DNA of 64,000 nt from Parahaliea mediterranea (GCF_017255185.1 NZ_JAFKCZ010000007.1:124001-188000), one strand, 5' to 3'; numbered from the stretch's first letter, positions 29,684 to 38,609 are shown. Notes: generated by a model from the letters alone, not told the origin. Program-made: numbers and translations.

Positions 29684-31120
29684 ATGAAACGACAATCAAA
29701 ACAGTGGTTTCTGGCTTTGGGGCTGTTTTCCATGTGCGTGGTGTCGCTGGCGCCCGCCCTCGCCGCCAGGGACGACCTCAACCTGACTGCCCTGGCCATG
29801 CACCGGGAAACCGGGCGCGACATCTACCTGGGTGCGCTGTTGGCCCGGGATCCATTGGAGACCCCCGCCGACATCAGCGGCGCCGACGACGAACGGGCCA
29901 TGGAATTCCGTATCGTGGCGCGCCGCACCAGCATACGCAGCGTACTTGGCGGCATCCTGCTGCAGGCCGAACTGGCCAGTGGCGCCCCGCCGCCGCCCGC
30001 CACCGTGGACTTCGCCAACGCCATCATGTCCAGCGTCCAGGGCAGCCTGTACACCGGCGACAGCTTCACCCTGTGGCGGTCCGCCGGGGGCGATACCGCG
30101 GCCACGGTGAACGGCCTGGAGATGGCCCACACCGCGGCACCGGGGGTGTTCGATTACTTCCTGTCCGGCTGGATCGGCGAACGGGGCGCCGCCACCGCCT
30201 TTCGCGACAGCCTGCTATCGGCGGATATCGATGTCGATCTGCGCGCCGACTACGCCGCCACCCGGCCCAGCGCCGAACGCGTGGCGGCGGTGAGCACCTG
30301 GGTGGCGTCCCCGGCGCCGGTCGCACCTGAGCCGGTCGCACCTGAGCCGGTCGCACCTGAGCCGGCCGCACCGAAGCCGGCCGCACCTGAGCCGGCCGCA
30401 CCGAAGCCGGCCGCACCTGAGCAGGCCGCCAAACAACAGGTAGCCGCCGGTTCGACGTCCCCGGCGGTCGAGAAGGCCGCCGCGACAAACATAGCCCCCG
30501 CCACGAACGGTGCCGTGACAGAGGATCGCGTCGCCGCAGCGTCGGCTGCCGCAGCGTCGGCTGCCGCAGCGTCGGCTGCCGCGTCGACAGCTGTCGATGG
30601 TGGTGACACTGGCGACGAGGTCGCCACCGATCCGGCGCAGCCCCCCGGCGAAGCCCTGGCCCCGGCCACCCCCAGCATCGCCATGGCGCGCATCAAGCCC
30701 GTGTTGCGGGAGACGTCGCCGGCGCAAGCCCTGGCGGAAGAAACCGCGCCCGAGGACCCCTACGGCGTCGCCGCACTGAGCGTGATCGAGTACTCACAGC
30801 GCCTGGCGGCGTTCAACTCGATGGTCTTTCGCATGGTCAATTCCAAGATACGCTATCCCCGGGCAGCCATTCGCCGCGGTATCCAGGGCAACCTGGAGCT
30901 CGATGTCACCCTGGACAGCGACGGCAACCTGCAGCGGGTGGCGGTCGGCCGCTCCTCGGGTCACGGCATGCTGGATGATTCCGCGGTCACCGCCGCCGAA
31001 CGGGCTTTCAAGGAGCCCCTTGAAAAACCGGTGGACAAGGTCGCGCTGGCGGAATACAACAGCGGCGAGCGCAACCGGCTGGTCATCCCGGTCCCGGTTA
31101 ATTTCATGCTCACCGAATAG
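29684..31120 (+). CDS. TonB-C-terminal protein with N-terminal chalcone-isomerase-like domain
   Basis: 478 aa. Signal peptide (1-27, cleavage near ALAA/RDD). Residues about 45-195 resemble CHI-like domains (YLGALLA..., a VNG turn, and FDYFLSGWIGERGAATAFRDSLLS). A Pro/Ala/Glu linker follows, with seven 15-bp repeats (30317-30421) and three more (30533-30577). The C-terminus (about 390-478) is a TonB domain: NSKIRYPRAAIRRGIQGNLELDVTLDSDG and SSGHGMLDDSAVTAAERAF. Unlike classical TonB the leader looks cleavable, so a link to ExbBD is doubtful. No exbBD nearby. CHI-like call is moderate, TonB call firm. Confidence 0.8.
   Translation: MKRQSKQWFLALGLFSMCVVSLAPALAARDDLNLTALAMHRETGRDIYLGALLARDPLETPADISGADDERAMEFRIVARRTSIRSVLGGILLQAELASGAPPPPATVDFANAIMSSVQGSLYTGDSFTLWRSAGGDTAATVNGLEMAHTAAPGVFDYFLSGWIGERGAATAFRDSLLSADIDVDLRADYAATRPSAERVAAVSTWVASPAPVAPEPVAPEPVAPEPAAPKPAAPEPAAPKPAAPEQAAKQQVAAGSTSPAVEKAAATNIAPATNGAVTEDRVAAASAAAASAAAASAAASTAVDGGDTGDEVATDPAQPPGEALAPATPSIAMARIKPVLRETSPAQALAEETAPEDPYGVAALSVIEYSQRLAAFNSMVFRMVNSKIRYPRAAIRRGIQGNLELDVTLDSDGNLQRVAVGRSSGHGMLDDSAVTAAERAFKEPLEKPVDKVALAEYNSGERNRLVIPVPVNFMLTE
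30317..30421 (+). repeat. Seven tandem 15-bp repeats
   Basis: Units of the form CCGGTCGCACCTGAG or CCGGCCGCACCGAAG encode V/A-A-P-E/K-P. In frame, so copy-number changes would lengthen or shorten the linker without a frameshift. Confidence 0.9.
30533..30577 (+). repeat. Three identical 15-bp tandem repeats
   Basis: GCCGCAGCGTCGGCT three times in a row, encoding an Ala/Ser run within the same TonB-like linker. Confidence 0.9.
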
Positions 31121-31158
31121 CGGCGAATTCTACTTCAACAGTTGCAACGGACCCCAAG

Positions 31159-31671
31159 ATGTCTGACCTACAACTCACTCACATAGCACTGGTCGGGGCG
31201 CGTATCCAGAGCTTTCGCCCCTACGGCTACAACAGCCGCGAAGAGCTCACCATGTGCCGCGTGGTGCCCGAAGCGCCGACGGGCGAGCGCCAGGGCTCGC
31301 TGCGGGCGGTACTGGAGGAGCAGCTGCCAATCTGGATTCACAACATCATTACCGACCCGGACTTCCCCCAGCGGAACCGCCTGCTCATGCCCCTGCGCCG
31401 CTTCGAGGGCGAACTGAGGGATAAAAAGGAAAACGAGGTGGTATCCTCGGTGTTGCGCCACGGCTTCAAGAGCATGCAGATGGACCCGCTGAACCTGCCG
31501 CGGACCATGCCGATGCGCCAGCGCTGCGCGATGGTGGTTCACCTGGACGTGTGGCGCGAAGCCTACCTGCGGTTGAGCAGTGAGGTGGTGGAAATACTGG
31601 CCGCGAACAGCGAAGCCCTGGGCAAGTGGTGCGAGTTCGCCCGCCACCCCGAACACGCGGCGGTGGGCTGA
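31159..31671 (+). CDS. Hypothetical protein, 170 aa
   Basis: No recognised domain, signal peptide or membrane helix. Contains RPYGYNSREELTMCRVVPEAP near residue 20, a central charged segment (RFEGELRDKKENEVVSSVLRHG), and a C-terminal amphipathic helix. Starts 38 nt after the TonB-like stop on the same strand, so it may be co-transcribed. Convergent with the 109-aa gene. Codon use is typical of the host. Function unknown. Confidence 0.65.
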   Translation: MSDLQLTHIALVGARIQSFRPYGYNSREELTMCRVVPEAPTGERQGSLRAVLEEQLPIWIHNIITDPDFPQRNRLLMPLRRFEGELRDKKENEVVSSVLRHGFKSMQMDPLNLPRTMPMRQRCAMVVHLDVWREAYLRLSSEVVEILAANSEALGKWCEFARHPEHAAVG

Positions 31672-31695
31672 GGCCCACCGTCGACTACCGCGAAA

Positions 31696-32025
31696 TCACT
31701 CTTCGTCGGCGGGGCGCCGATCACCGTCGCGGGACACCATGCGAATGGTGCGCTGGCAGGTATCGAGCCAGGGCACGCGGGTCTCGGTTTTCAGCACCCG
31801 CACAAAGCCGCCGTCCATGTGGCAGCAGATACTGGTCTTGTTCGGCGTCCAGTCACCCTCCGAGGTACGCGGCTTGCGCGTGCAGTAGAACCACAGGCCC
31901 CGACGGTCCTGCATGACATACTTTGCCTCTGGCGGCAGATAGACCTTTTTCCCCTCGATTACCGCAAAGACTTCCAGATTGGTGGACTTGCCCTCAAGCA
32001 CCGCTGTCGGCGTCACAGTCAACAT
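31696..32025 (-). CDS. Hypothetical protein, 109 aa
   Basis: Short, probably cytoplasmic beta-rich protein starting MLTVTPTAVLEGKS at the ATG 32025-32023, which has GGGGATGG upstream. Three Cys occur (YCTRKP, ICCHMDGG), and the segment KVYLPPEAKYVMQDRRGLWFY could be a small beta domain. It lies downstream of the chp genes on the same strand but is separated by a 265-nt gap with a terminator-like palindrome, so it probably has its own promoter. Function unknown. Confidence 0.6.
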   Translation of the reverse strand: MLTVTPTAVLEGKSTNLEVFAVIEGKKVYLPPEAKYVMQDRRGLWFYCTRKPRTSEGDWTPNKTSICCHMDGGFVRVLKTETRVPWLDTCQRTIRMVSRDGDRRPADEE

Positions 32026-32210
32026 TGTTCCATCCCCTTGTCGTCTCTTAGTTATCGCTTTGCGGGAGACCGCAGACCCGGCGACCCGCGTTACCAGCCC
32101 GTGGACGACCTTTATAGGCAGAGGGAAAAAGCTTGACAACGGCCCGAAGCGGCCAAATTCAATCGATTTGAACAGGCGCCATTTTTTTTGCCTTTTTTTT
32201 GGCTTGCGGG

Positions 32211-32261
32211 AAATTTTGGCGCCCGGGAAGGGCCCGGGCTTGCCAAATTTTTGCGGGGCGA
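32211..32261. terminator. Imperfect palindrome, likely bidirectional terminator below the chp operon
   Basis: AAATTTTGGCGCCCGGG on the left is answered by CCCGGGC, TTGCC and AAATTT on the right, forming a long imperfect hairpin flanked by A/T on both sides (T5 on the plus-strand side). Two T8 runs lie just to the left (32172-32200). It falls after the last chp-operon gene (stop at 32291). The remainder of 32026-32290 shows no gene. Confidence 0.5.
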
Positions 32262-32290
32262 CAGACGGCCCCGGGGGGCTTCGTCGCGGC

Positions 32291-32695
32291 TCAGCTGCGG
32301 ATCAGATTGAGGTGGGGCGGCCTGCCGGAACCCCCGCCGAGCGGCTTCAGGGGCTCTGGATCGGCCCCCAGCGGCAGCTGCTCGGCCTGTTCCACGGAGT
32401 TCATCAACATGTGCAGCGAGAGTTCCGATCGCCCCTCGACGCTGCCCGCCCGGCGGGCGCAGGCGGCGACTTTTTCCTCCGAAATGACATTCAGCACCAC
32501 GGCATTGGCCAGGTAGTCGCGAATGATCTGCCGGTTCACCTGGTCCTGCAGGTAGCGCTGGTAGCCGCCATCGGCGAACACCCGGTTCAGGGTGGCGATG
32601 TCGTTCTCCGACAGGCCGCCATCGGTGAATGGCATATCGGCCCCGAAAGCCTGGTCGATACGCTCCACCAACTGGTCAAGTTGCACTGATTTCAC
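32291..32695 (-). CDS. Hypothetical protein, 134 aa, last gene of the pil-chp run
   Basis: No recognised domain. Helical, with DQLVERIDQAFG, LSENDIATLNRVFADGGYQRYLQDQVNRQIIRDYLANAVVLNVISEEKVAACARRAG, and a Pro/Gly tail. Begins at a GTG (32695-32693) preceded by GGAGAAG, 21 nt after the chpC stop, so it belongs to the same transcript. It occupies the place where other species have chpD/chpE, but resembles neither an AraC regulator nor a LysE-type transporter. Confidence 0.65.
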   Translation of the reverse strand: MKSVQLDQLVERIDQAFGADMPFTDGGLSENDIATLNRVFADGGYQRYLQDQVNRQIIRDYLANAVVLNVISEEKVAACARRAGSVEGRSELSLHMLMNSVEQAEQLPLGADPEPLKPLGGGSGRPPHLNLIRS

Positions 32696-32716
32696 GGCTT
32701 CTCCATTGTTCTTCGT

Positions 32717-33187
32717 TCAGGCGGACTGCGTTTGCTCGCCATCGGTCACCGGCCCGGCGGCGCCGTGCCCCGCCAGGAGAGTCATCAGGTCCGGCACCTG
32801 GTAGGTCACGCCGCGCCAGGTAAAGGCGCCCGTCGATCCCGGCAGGGCCTCCCCGGGGCAATCCACCACCTCATCCTCGGGCACCTCGTACAGGCCCAGG
32901 CCTACCCCTCGCAGCGGGATGCCCAGGTATTCGCAGCCGCAGCCATCAATACCCAGCAGGATGGCCACCAAGCCGGTGCGGGCGCGCGGGTCGCGCCAGG
33001 GCGTCCGCTCGCCGCGCCCGGCGTCCACTACAGGCACTTCCTGGCCACGCCACGAGAGCGTCTCGGGCGGCTGTTCATCGACCCGGTAGAGGGTCACGAT
33101 CTCCGCCAGGCAATTTTTCGGCACCGCCCATATTTCCGACGCCGAACGGGGCAGGAACAGACATTTGCGCAGCGCTGATTCGCCCAT
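32717..33187 (-). CDS. chpC: CheW-like protein ChpC
   Basis: 156 aa, one CheW-like domain (AVPKNCLAEIVTLYRVDEQPPETLSWRGQEVPVVDAG). CheW domains couple receptors to the CheA kinase. Placed 9 nt after the large chpA gene, the same relative position as chpC near the end of the P. aeruginosa Pil-Chp cluster (although chpB, normally between them, has moved). Divergent sequence, so the name rests partly on synteny. Confidence 0.8.
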   Translation of the reverse strand: MGESALRKCLFLPRSASEIWAVPKNCLAEIVTLYRVDEQPPETLSWRGQEVPVVDAGRGERTPWRDPRARTGLVAILLGIDGCGCEYLGIPLRGVGLGLYEVPEDEVVDCPGEALPGSTGAFTWRGVTYQVPDLMTLLAGHGAAGPVTDGEQTQSA

Positions 33188-33196
33188 GCTTCAGCC

Positions 33197-36100
33197 TCAG
33201 TTGATCTGCAATTCGTGCCCGGTCAGCTGCACGATCTGCTCCACCAGCACCGGGAAGTTAAAGGGTTTGCCCATGTAGCCGTTGCAACCGGCCTCCTGAG
33301 CCAGCGCGCGGTGCTTGGGCCCCGTGCGGGAGGTCACCATGATCACCGGCAGATGCTTGTAGCGCTCCGATTTGCGGATTTCGCGCAGGGTCTGGATACC
33401 GTCTTTCACCGGCATCTCCACGTCCAGCAATACCACGTCGGGCAGCCGGTGGGTGGCGTTGAGCATATCGATGGCAACCAGGCCATTTTCCGCGGTAACG
33501 GTCTCCACGCCCAGGGTGTCGAACTGGCTGGTGGCCACCATGCGCTGGGTGCGCGAGTCATCCACCACCAGCACCAGCAGGCGTTCGCTCTTCTCCCGCT
33601 CGAAGGGCACCGCCGACAACTGGCTGGCGGCGAGGTTGCGCACCAGGGCGTTGAGGTCCAGGGCGACAATGGCCTGGCCATCGGCGGTGGTGGCGCCGCC
33701 CGCCACGCCCGGCACCTGGGAGAACTGGGCGCCCATGGAGCGGATCACCAGCTCCAGCGCCTCGGCCACGTCGTCCACGGCGATCGCCATGTAGCGCTCC
33801 TCGCTCCCCGCGAGGATCACCGGCACGGTGTCGCCCCAGGAATCCGGGTCCGGCAGTTTCGCGCCACTGCACAGGGTCGCCAGGTAGGCCGGCTCGCAGT
33901 CCAGGTCGTAGATGCACAGGCGCTCGCCTTCGCTGACCGCGCGGAAGAAATCGTTGGTGGCGATGTGCTCGACGGCGATCAGGCCATCCAGGGGAATGGC
34001 GTAGGAAGTGTCGCCCGCGGCGACCAGCAGGGCGCCATTCACGTTGACGTTCGATGGCACCCGCACGGTAAAGGTCGTGCCCTGGCCCGGGGTCGAGTCG
34101 ATATCGATGTCACCGCCGATCTGCTGCAGTTCGCTGAGCACGATGTCCATGCCCACGCCGCGACCGGAAATCTCACTGAGCCGGGCAGCCGTCGAAAAAC
34201 CCTTGTGAAAAATCAGCCGCAGGGCCTCGCGGTCGCCAAGTGCCCCGACATCCACGTCCAGGCCGCGCTCCAGCGCCGCCTCGCGCAGCGCGGCCGGGTC
34301 CATGCCGCGGCCGTCGTCGCTGAGCCGGATGAGGTAGTCGGAGCCGTCCTTGCTCACGTCGATGGTGACCAGCCCGGTCTCGGGCTTGCCCGCCGCGCGG
34401 CGCTGTTCCGGGGCTTCGATGCCGTGGTCGAGGGCATTGCGCACCATGTGCTCCAGGATGATCTGGCAGCACACGTGGCTATCCCGGTCCAGTTTGCCGA
34501 TTTCGTTGAGTACCCGGAAGTTCACCGCCTTGCCGAGGTCCGCGCCCACCGTGCGCACGATGCGGCGCAGGCCCGGCATCAGCCGGGCGACCGGCACCAC
34601 CCGCGCATCGCGGATGGCGGATCCCAGGGAGGTGATCACCGAGGCCTGCTGTTTGAGCAGCGACTCCGCGGAAGCACTCTGGCGGTTGGCCAGGTGGATC
34701 AGGTCGTCCAGGTCCTCGATGCCTTCGCGCAGAATGCTGGCGGCTTCCTGCAATTCGGAGTACTGGTCCATTTCCAGCGCATCCAGCTCGGACTGGTCCC
34801 GGCCGCCCCGGGCGGTCACGTTCTGCAGCGCGCGATCGGCGATCTTGGTGATGTGGGAACGCACCGAGGACAGGCGCGCCAGTAGCTCCGCTCCCGCGCG
34901 CTTGCTCTTGAAGGTGCTCTGGGAGGCCCGCACGCCCAACTGCTGCGCCTGGTTGCTCAGGTTGAGCAGGTTGTCCAGGGCCTCCGAGGTCATGCGGATG
35001 GTCTGCTGCGCGGCGAGTACCTTGGCGCCCTCGTCCGCCAGGCGCTTGTCCTGTTGCCGCTCCTGCGCCCGGACCGGCACCGCCGGCGCGTCCTCGCTCA
35101 CATCGCCGCGCGCCTCCACCGCCAATGCGGCATCGGCGGCGCCCGCGCCGCCGGCTGGCACGGGCTCCACCAGGCCCTCGGCCTGGGGCAGCTCGCTGGC
35201 CACGTCGCTCTGGGTATCCTGAATGTGCTCGAAACCCTGGACCGCCGCATCCAGCCAGGCATTGACGATGCGGAAATAGTCCGCTTCACCGCCCTCCGCC
35301 GGCCTGGCCAGCGCCGCCAGCAGGGTTTCAAAATTGTGGATCAGCGTGCCGTAACGCTGCAGGCCCACACCCTTGGCAATACCCTTGAGGGTATGCAGTA
35401 CACGCGGCACGACGTCGGTGCCCGCCGGGGAGTCGAAATCCTGCTCCCAGGCGCCAATGGCATCCTCGAGTTTCTCCAGTTCGACCGCGCCCTCCTCCAG
35501 GAAGGCGTCGAGAAAGTCACGGAACACCTCGGTGCCACTGCGACTGGTGTAGTTGAAGCGGATGTTGTCGGGAATGCACCAGGCCAATCCGGATTCGGCT
35601 GGCGCCGGAGATTGTTCGTCATCCACCGCGCCGGGTTGCCGCGCAAGGCCAAGCGCGGACGCCTCCACCGCGACGGGCACCGCTTGCTCGAGCGGCTCCA
35701 TCGCCAGGTCGTCGCCGCCATCGAATTCGTCCACGGCCACACCGCAGATTTCGCCGATGTCCGACTCCTCGCCGCCCAGGCTCCGCAGCAGGGCCTCGAC
35801 ATCCGCCGCATCGGTGCCGGGCGCCAATTCCGCATCCCAGTCGTCGAGTTCCTCGGCGGAGAAGATGTCCGGAACCGCTGTTTCGTCGCTGTCGCCGCTC
35901 TCACCGCCATCAACGTCGATCACCTCATCCCCGGCCGCGTGGGCAATATCGCGATCGCGGTCCTCGGCCGCCATCTCCAGGGCCTCGGCATCCGCGTCGG
36001 CATCCGCATCGACCGGAGCCAACGCGGAAAACTCCGCCGCCATCTCCGCGGGCGGAGCCTGGGCGTCGGTGTCGTCCTCCTGCGCCGCCATTGACAACAG

Positions 36101-38566
36101 CGACAGCATTTCGCTGTCATCGTAGTCCTCTGTAGCCGACAGCGGGTCCGGCAAGTCGGGGTCCCCATCCGCCGAGGCCGCCGCGGACGACAGCAAATCG
36201 AGCATGGCGCTGTCATCCTCTTCGACCGATGACAGATCCAGCCAGGCGCCGTCGATATCCTCCCGCTCCGCCGCCGAAGTGTCCTCCGCGGCTGTCTCCA
36301 GCCCGGTGACCGGCGAGGCGGCCGCCGGCCCGGCGTCGTTGGCGGGCTCCACGTCCACGGCGAACTCGCCACTGGCGCCGACACCGCCGATATCGAGATC
36401 CAGGCCCGAGGGGAACGAACCGACGGCGGGCGCCGCCAGTGAAGCCCCGGGGTCGTCGACAGCAAGGGCGAAATTCTCGCGGAACAGTTCGTTGCAGGTA
36501 TCGCCGCTGTCCCGGAGCACCAAGCGTACACACAGTGCGTCGCGCTCGCTGTCCCCGAGCTCCGCCAATACCGCGGGTATGCGCGCGCCGATCCCGGGGA
36601 ACGGGACGTAGCCTTCGTCCACGCACTGCCGCCGCGACAAGGGGTCGGTGGCCAGCATGGCATCCAGGGCCACACTGCCCGCGGGCAGCGACAGCTCGAC
36701 CAGGCGCGCTTCCACCGCCGCCTCAAGTTCCTCCATTGCCGGCGCCACCACCCGGGCCAGGGCGGCCACGGTGCGCGGGTTGAAATCCTGGGGCAAGCTG
36801 AAATCCTGGTGGTAGTCCAGGTCCGACTCCAGGGAGGGATCCACCGACACCACACCCTCGGTGCGCTCGACCACCAGGCTGTCAAAGTCATGGCCGAAAT
36901 CGCTCAGGTGTTCACCACGCAGCAGGTAGGCGTCGAATTCACTGTCATCGGTGGGCGGGCTGTGACGGGTGACGTAGCTGTGCACGTCGTGACTGTCGTC
37001 GGCCGCCGCTGGCTCCCGCGCGTCGACATCGACGTCCTCTTCCCGGTCCGCCTGGTCCGCGCCGACGGCCGCCGACAACCACTCGACGGCCAGCTGCTCC
37101 GCGTCGGGGGAATCCAGGGCATTCGCCTCGAGGGACGGCACATCCTCCGCCCCGTCGCCGTCTCCCGCCAGAATCGACAGATCACCCAGCAGTTCGCCGC
37201 CCAGGGCGTCGGCATCCCGCTCGTCGAGGGCCAGTACATCGTCCAGCGTTTCCGGCACGACATCCTGTAGCATGGCGCCCGGCTCAGGGGCGCCCGGCTC
37301 AGGGACGCCCGGTTCAGGGGCGCCCGGCTCAGGGGCGCCCGGCTCAGGGACGCCCGGCCCAGGGGCACCCAACACAGCTGCCTCCGGCTCCGCGTCGCCC
37401 CGGTCCGTGACACCGGGCTCAAGGACGCCAAACTCGAGAGCGTCCAGCTCGAGCATCTCCGATTCAAAGTCGCCGCCGCGCGACTCCCCATCAACCGCCA
37501 GGGGCTGGTCAAAGATCGCCTCGGCGCCATCGCTCAACCAGCCGCCATCCTCGATCACACTGTCGCCGTCCGCCTCGGCCGTCGACAGTGTCAAGGCCGG
37601 GTCGAGGGTGCCCAGCAAATCGTCAACGTCTTCCTCCGGGCCGCCGCTGGCGTCCCCGGGCCTCATGGACATTTCGCCGCCGGGAGAGGGCGCGCCCGCG
37701 GCGGGCAGCGGTGCGCTTGGCAGTACATCGGTACCGGGCTCGAGGTCACCGGCGTCCAAAGCACTGTTGTCAAAAACGCTGTTGTCGAAAGCGCTGTTGT
37801 CGAAAGTACTGGGGGCGGGGCCGTTGGCCTCGAAGGCCTTCGACTCAAAGGTACCCGGCTCCCAGGTACTGTCGAGCCGCGCCGCGAGCGGCCCCTCCGC
37901 TACCGCGGGAGTCGCAACGTCCGGCGCCGCATCCGTGGCGGATGCGACGGCCTCGAAGCCACCTTCCGCCGGTGACTGGAGCGGCCCGGGTCGCGGCACC
38001 GGTTCGGGGGCTATCGGTTCAGGGACTATCGGTTCGGCCGCTATCGGCTCTGGAGCCGGGTCGAGGGGGGTCGCGCGCGCCTTGCGACTGCGTTGCAGGG
38101 ACAGCGGCCTGGATCCGATGTCGTCGTCGTCCAGCAGGCCCAGGATGTCGGTGCCATCCTCCACCGACAGCTCGTCAATCGCGTCGGCGGCATCGGCGCG
38201 GCGACGGTGATCTATCGCCACGATTCCAGGCCCGGCGCCGTTGCCCGCCGTGTTGCCGTCCCCGTCGCTTACCTGCTGGTCGCTATAGATATTGCCGCCG
38301 CTCTCGCCGGAAAGCACGATCTCCTCGCCGACGAAAGCCGACAGGTCGTCCGCCGAGGGGTTGCCGCCGATCATTGGCCGGCCGGCGACCGCGGCCTCGC
38401 GCTCGGTCAGGTCACCGCCCTGGTAATCCCCGCCCGCGACACTGAACAGTGAGTCGGCGGGCTCCGAGAGATCCTGCTCCAGCAACCACTTCAGGGTTTT
38501 CTTGCGCAGATCCTGCTCTGTTTGTGACCCCTGGTGGTCGGGGCGGGCGCTATCTTCTGAATGCAC
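33197..38566 (-). CDS. chpA: ChpA C-terminal half: Hpt, histidine kinase, CheW and receiver
   Basis: 1789 aa. Residues 1-960 are acidic, Ala/Asp/Glu-rich linkers broken by short repeats and a small folded patch near 580-690. Then an Hpt domain (phospho-His H1058 in VLHTLKG), dimerisation helices (about 1160-1290), HATPase (about 1320-1500: NALDHGIEAPE, DDGRGMD, GRGVGMDIV), a CheW domain (about 1510-1650) and a CheY-like receiver with D1715 (LLDVEMP). This is the kinase that drives type IV pilus twitching and cAMP signalling in the Pil-Chp system. It lacks the N-terminal part of ChpA, encoded separately just upstream. GTG start with GGGGAG 7 nt before it, so translation starts independently. 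Confidence 0.92.
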   Translation of the reverse strand: MHSEDSARPDHQGSQTEQDLRKKTLKWLLEQDLSEPADSLFSVAGGDYQGGDLTEREAAVAGRPMIGGNPSADDLSAFVGEEIVLSGESGGNIYSDQQVSDGDGNTAGNGAGPGIVAIDHRRRADAADAIDELSVEDGTDILGLLDDDDIGSRPLSLQRSRKARATPLDPAPEPIAAEPIVPEPIAPEPVPRPGPLQSPAEGGFEAVASATDAAPDVATPAVAEGPLAARLDSTWEPGTFESKAFEANGPAPSTFDNSAFDNSVFDNSALDAGDLEPGTDVLPSAPLPAAGAPSPGGEMSMRPGDASGGPEEDVDDLLGTLDPALTLSTAEADGDSVIEDGGWLSDGAEAIFDQPLAVDGESRGGDFESEMLELDALEFGVLEPGVTDRGDAEPEAAVLGAPGPGVPEPGAPEPGAPEPGVPEPGAPEPGAMLQDVVPETLDDVLALDERDADALGGELLGDLSILAGDGDGAEDVPSLEANALDSPDAEQLAVEWLSAAVGADQADREEDVDVDAREPAAADDSHDVHSYVTRHSPPTDDSEFDAYLLRGEHLSDFGHDFDSLVVERTEGVVSVDPSLESDLDYHQDFSLPQDFNPRTVAALARVVAPAMEELEAAVEARLVELSLPAGSVALDAMLATDPLSRRQCVDEGYVPFPGIGARIPAVLAELGDSERDALCVRLVLRDSGDTCNELFRENFALAVDDPGASLAAPAVGSFPSGLDLDIGGVGASGEFAVDVEPANDAGPAAASPVTGLETAAEDTSAAEREDIDGAWLDLSSVEEDDSAMLDLLSSAAASADGDPDLPDPLSATEDYDDSEMLSLLSMAAQEDDTDAQAPPAEMAAEFSALAPVDADADADAEALEMAAEDRDRDIAHAAGDEVIDVDGGESGDSDETAVPDIFSAEELDDWDAELAPGTDAADVEALLRSLGGEESDIGEICGVAVDEFDGGDDLAMEPLEQAVPVAVEASALGLARQPGAVDDEQSPAPAESGLAWCIPDNIRFNYTSRSGTEVFRDFLDAFLEEGAVELEKLEDAIGAWEQDFDSPAGTDVVPRVLHTLKGIAKGVGLQRYGTLIHNFETLLAALARPAEGGEADYFRIVNAWLDAAVQGFEHIQDTQSDVASELPQAEGLVEPVPAGGAGAADAALAVEARGDVSEDAPAVPVRAQERQQDKRLADEGAKVLAAQQTIRMTSEALDNLLNLSNQAQQLGVRASQSTFKSKRAGAELLARLSSVRSHITKIADRALQNVTARGGRDQSELDALEMDQYSELQEAASILREGIEDLDDLIHLANRQSASAESLLKQQASVITSLGSAIRDARVVPVARLMPGLRRIVRTVGADLGKAVNFRVLNEIGKLDRDSHVCCQIILEHMVRNALDHGIEAPEQRRAAGKPETGLVTIDVSKDGSDYLIRLSDDGRGMDPAALREAALERGLDVDVGALGDREALRLIFHKGFSTAARLSEISGRGVGMDIVLSELQQIGGDIDIDSTPGQGTTFTVRVPSNVNVNGALLVAAGDTSYAIPLDGLIAVEHIATNDFFRAVSEGERLCIYDLDCEPAYLATLCSGAKLPDPDSWGDTVPVILAGSEERYMAIAVDDVAEALELVIRSMGAQFSQVPGVAGGATTADGQAIVALDLNALVRNLAASQLSAVPFEREKSERLLVLVVDDSRTQRMVATSQFDTLGVETVTAENGLVAIDMLNATHRLPDVVLLDVEMPVKDGIQTLREIRKSERYKHLPVIMVTSRTGPKHRALAQEAGCNGYMGKPFNFPVLVEQIVQLTGHELQIN
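37274..37363 (-). repeat. Six tandem 15-bp repeats in chpA
   Basis: Units GGCGCCCGGCTCAGG (plus-strand reading) six times with few changes, coding P-E-P-G-A/V on the minus strand at about residues 401-431. Confidence 0.9.
37761..37805 (-). repeat. Three 15-bp repeats in chpA (F-D-N-S units)
   Basis: Units like GCGCTGTTGTCGAAA encode (A/V)FDNS three times at about residues 254-268. The period resembles pentapeptide repeats but is far too short to fold as one. Confidence 0.85.
38000..38044 (-). repeat. Three 15-bp repeats in chpA (P-E-P-I units)
   Basis: Units CGGTTCGGGGGCTAT, CGGTTCAGGGACTAT and CGGTTCGGCCGCTAT encode IAPEP-type pentads at about residues 174-189; a fourth, decayed unit follows. 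Confidence 0.85.
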
Positions 38567-38609
38567 GGTCGTTCTCCCCTTGAGTCTGCATCAACCTGGC
38601 GGCGGGCGC

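Noticed and set aside
33215-34885. Long plus-strand open frame opposite the chpA gene
   Set aside because: It is antisense to the kinase domain, His/Gln/Gly-rich with no known motif, as expected when a GC-rich gene is read in reverse. The minus strand carries unmistakable kinase motifs.
37761-37805. Pentapeptide-repeat fold in ChpA
   Set aside because: Only three to four units, far below the length needed for a right-handed beta helix; treated as linker repeats.
38567-38609. Frameshift or sequencing error joining the two chpA halves
   Set aside because: The downstream gene has a well-placed GGGGAG and GTG, the upstream gene ends after a complete Hpt domain, and both frames are clean; two genuine genes are more likely, though not proven.
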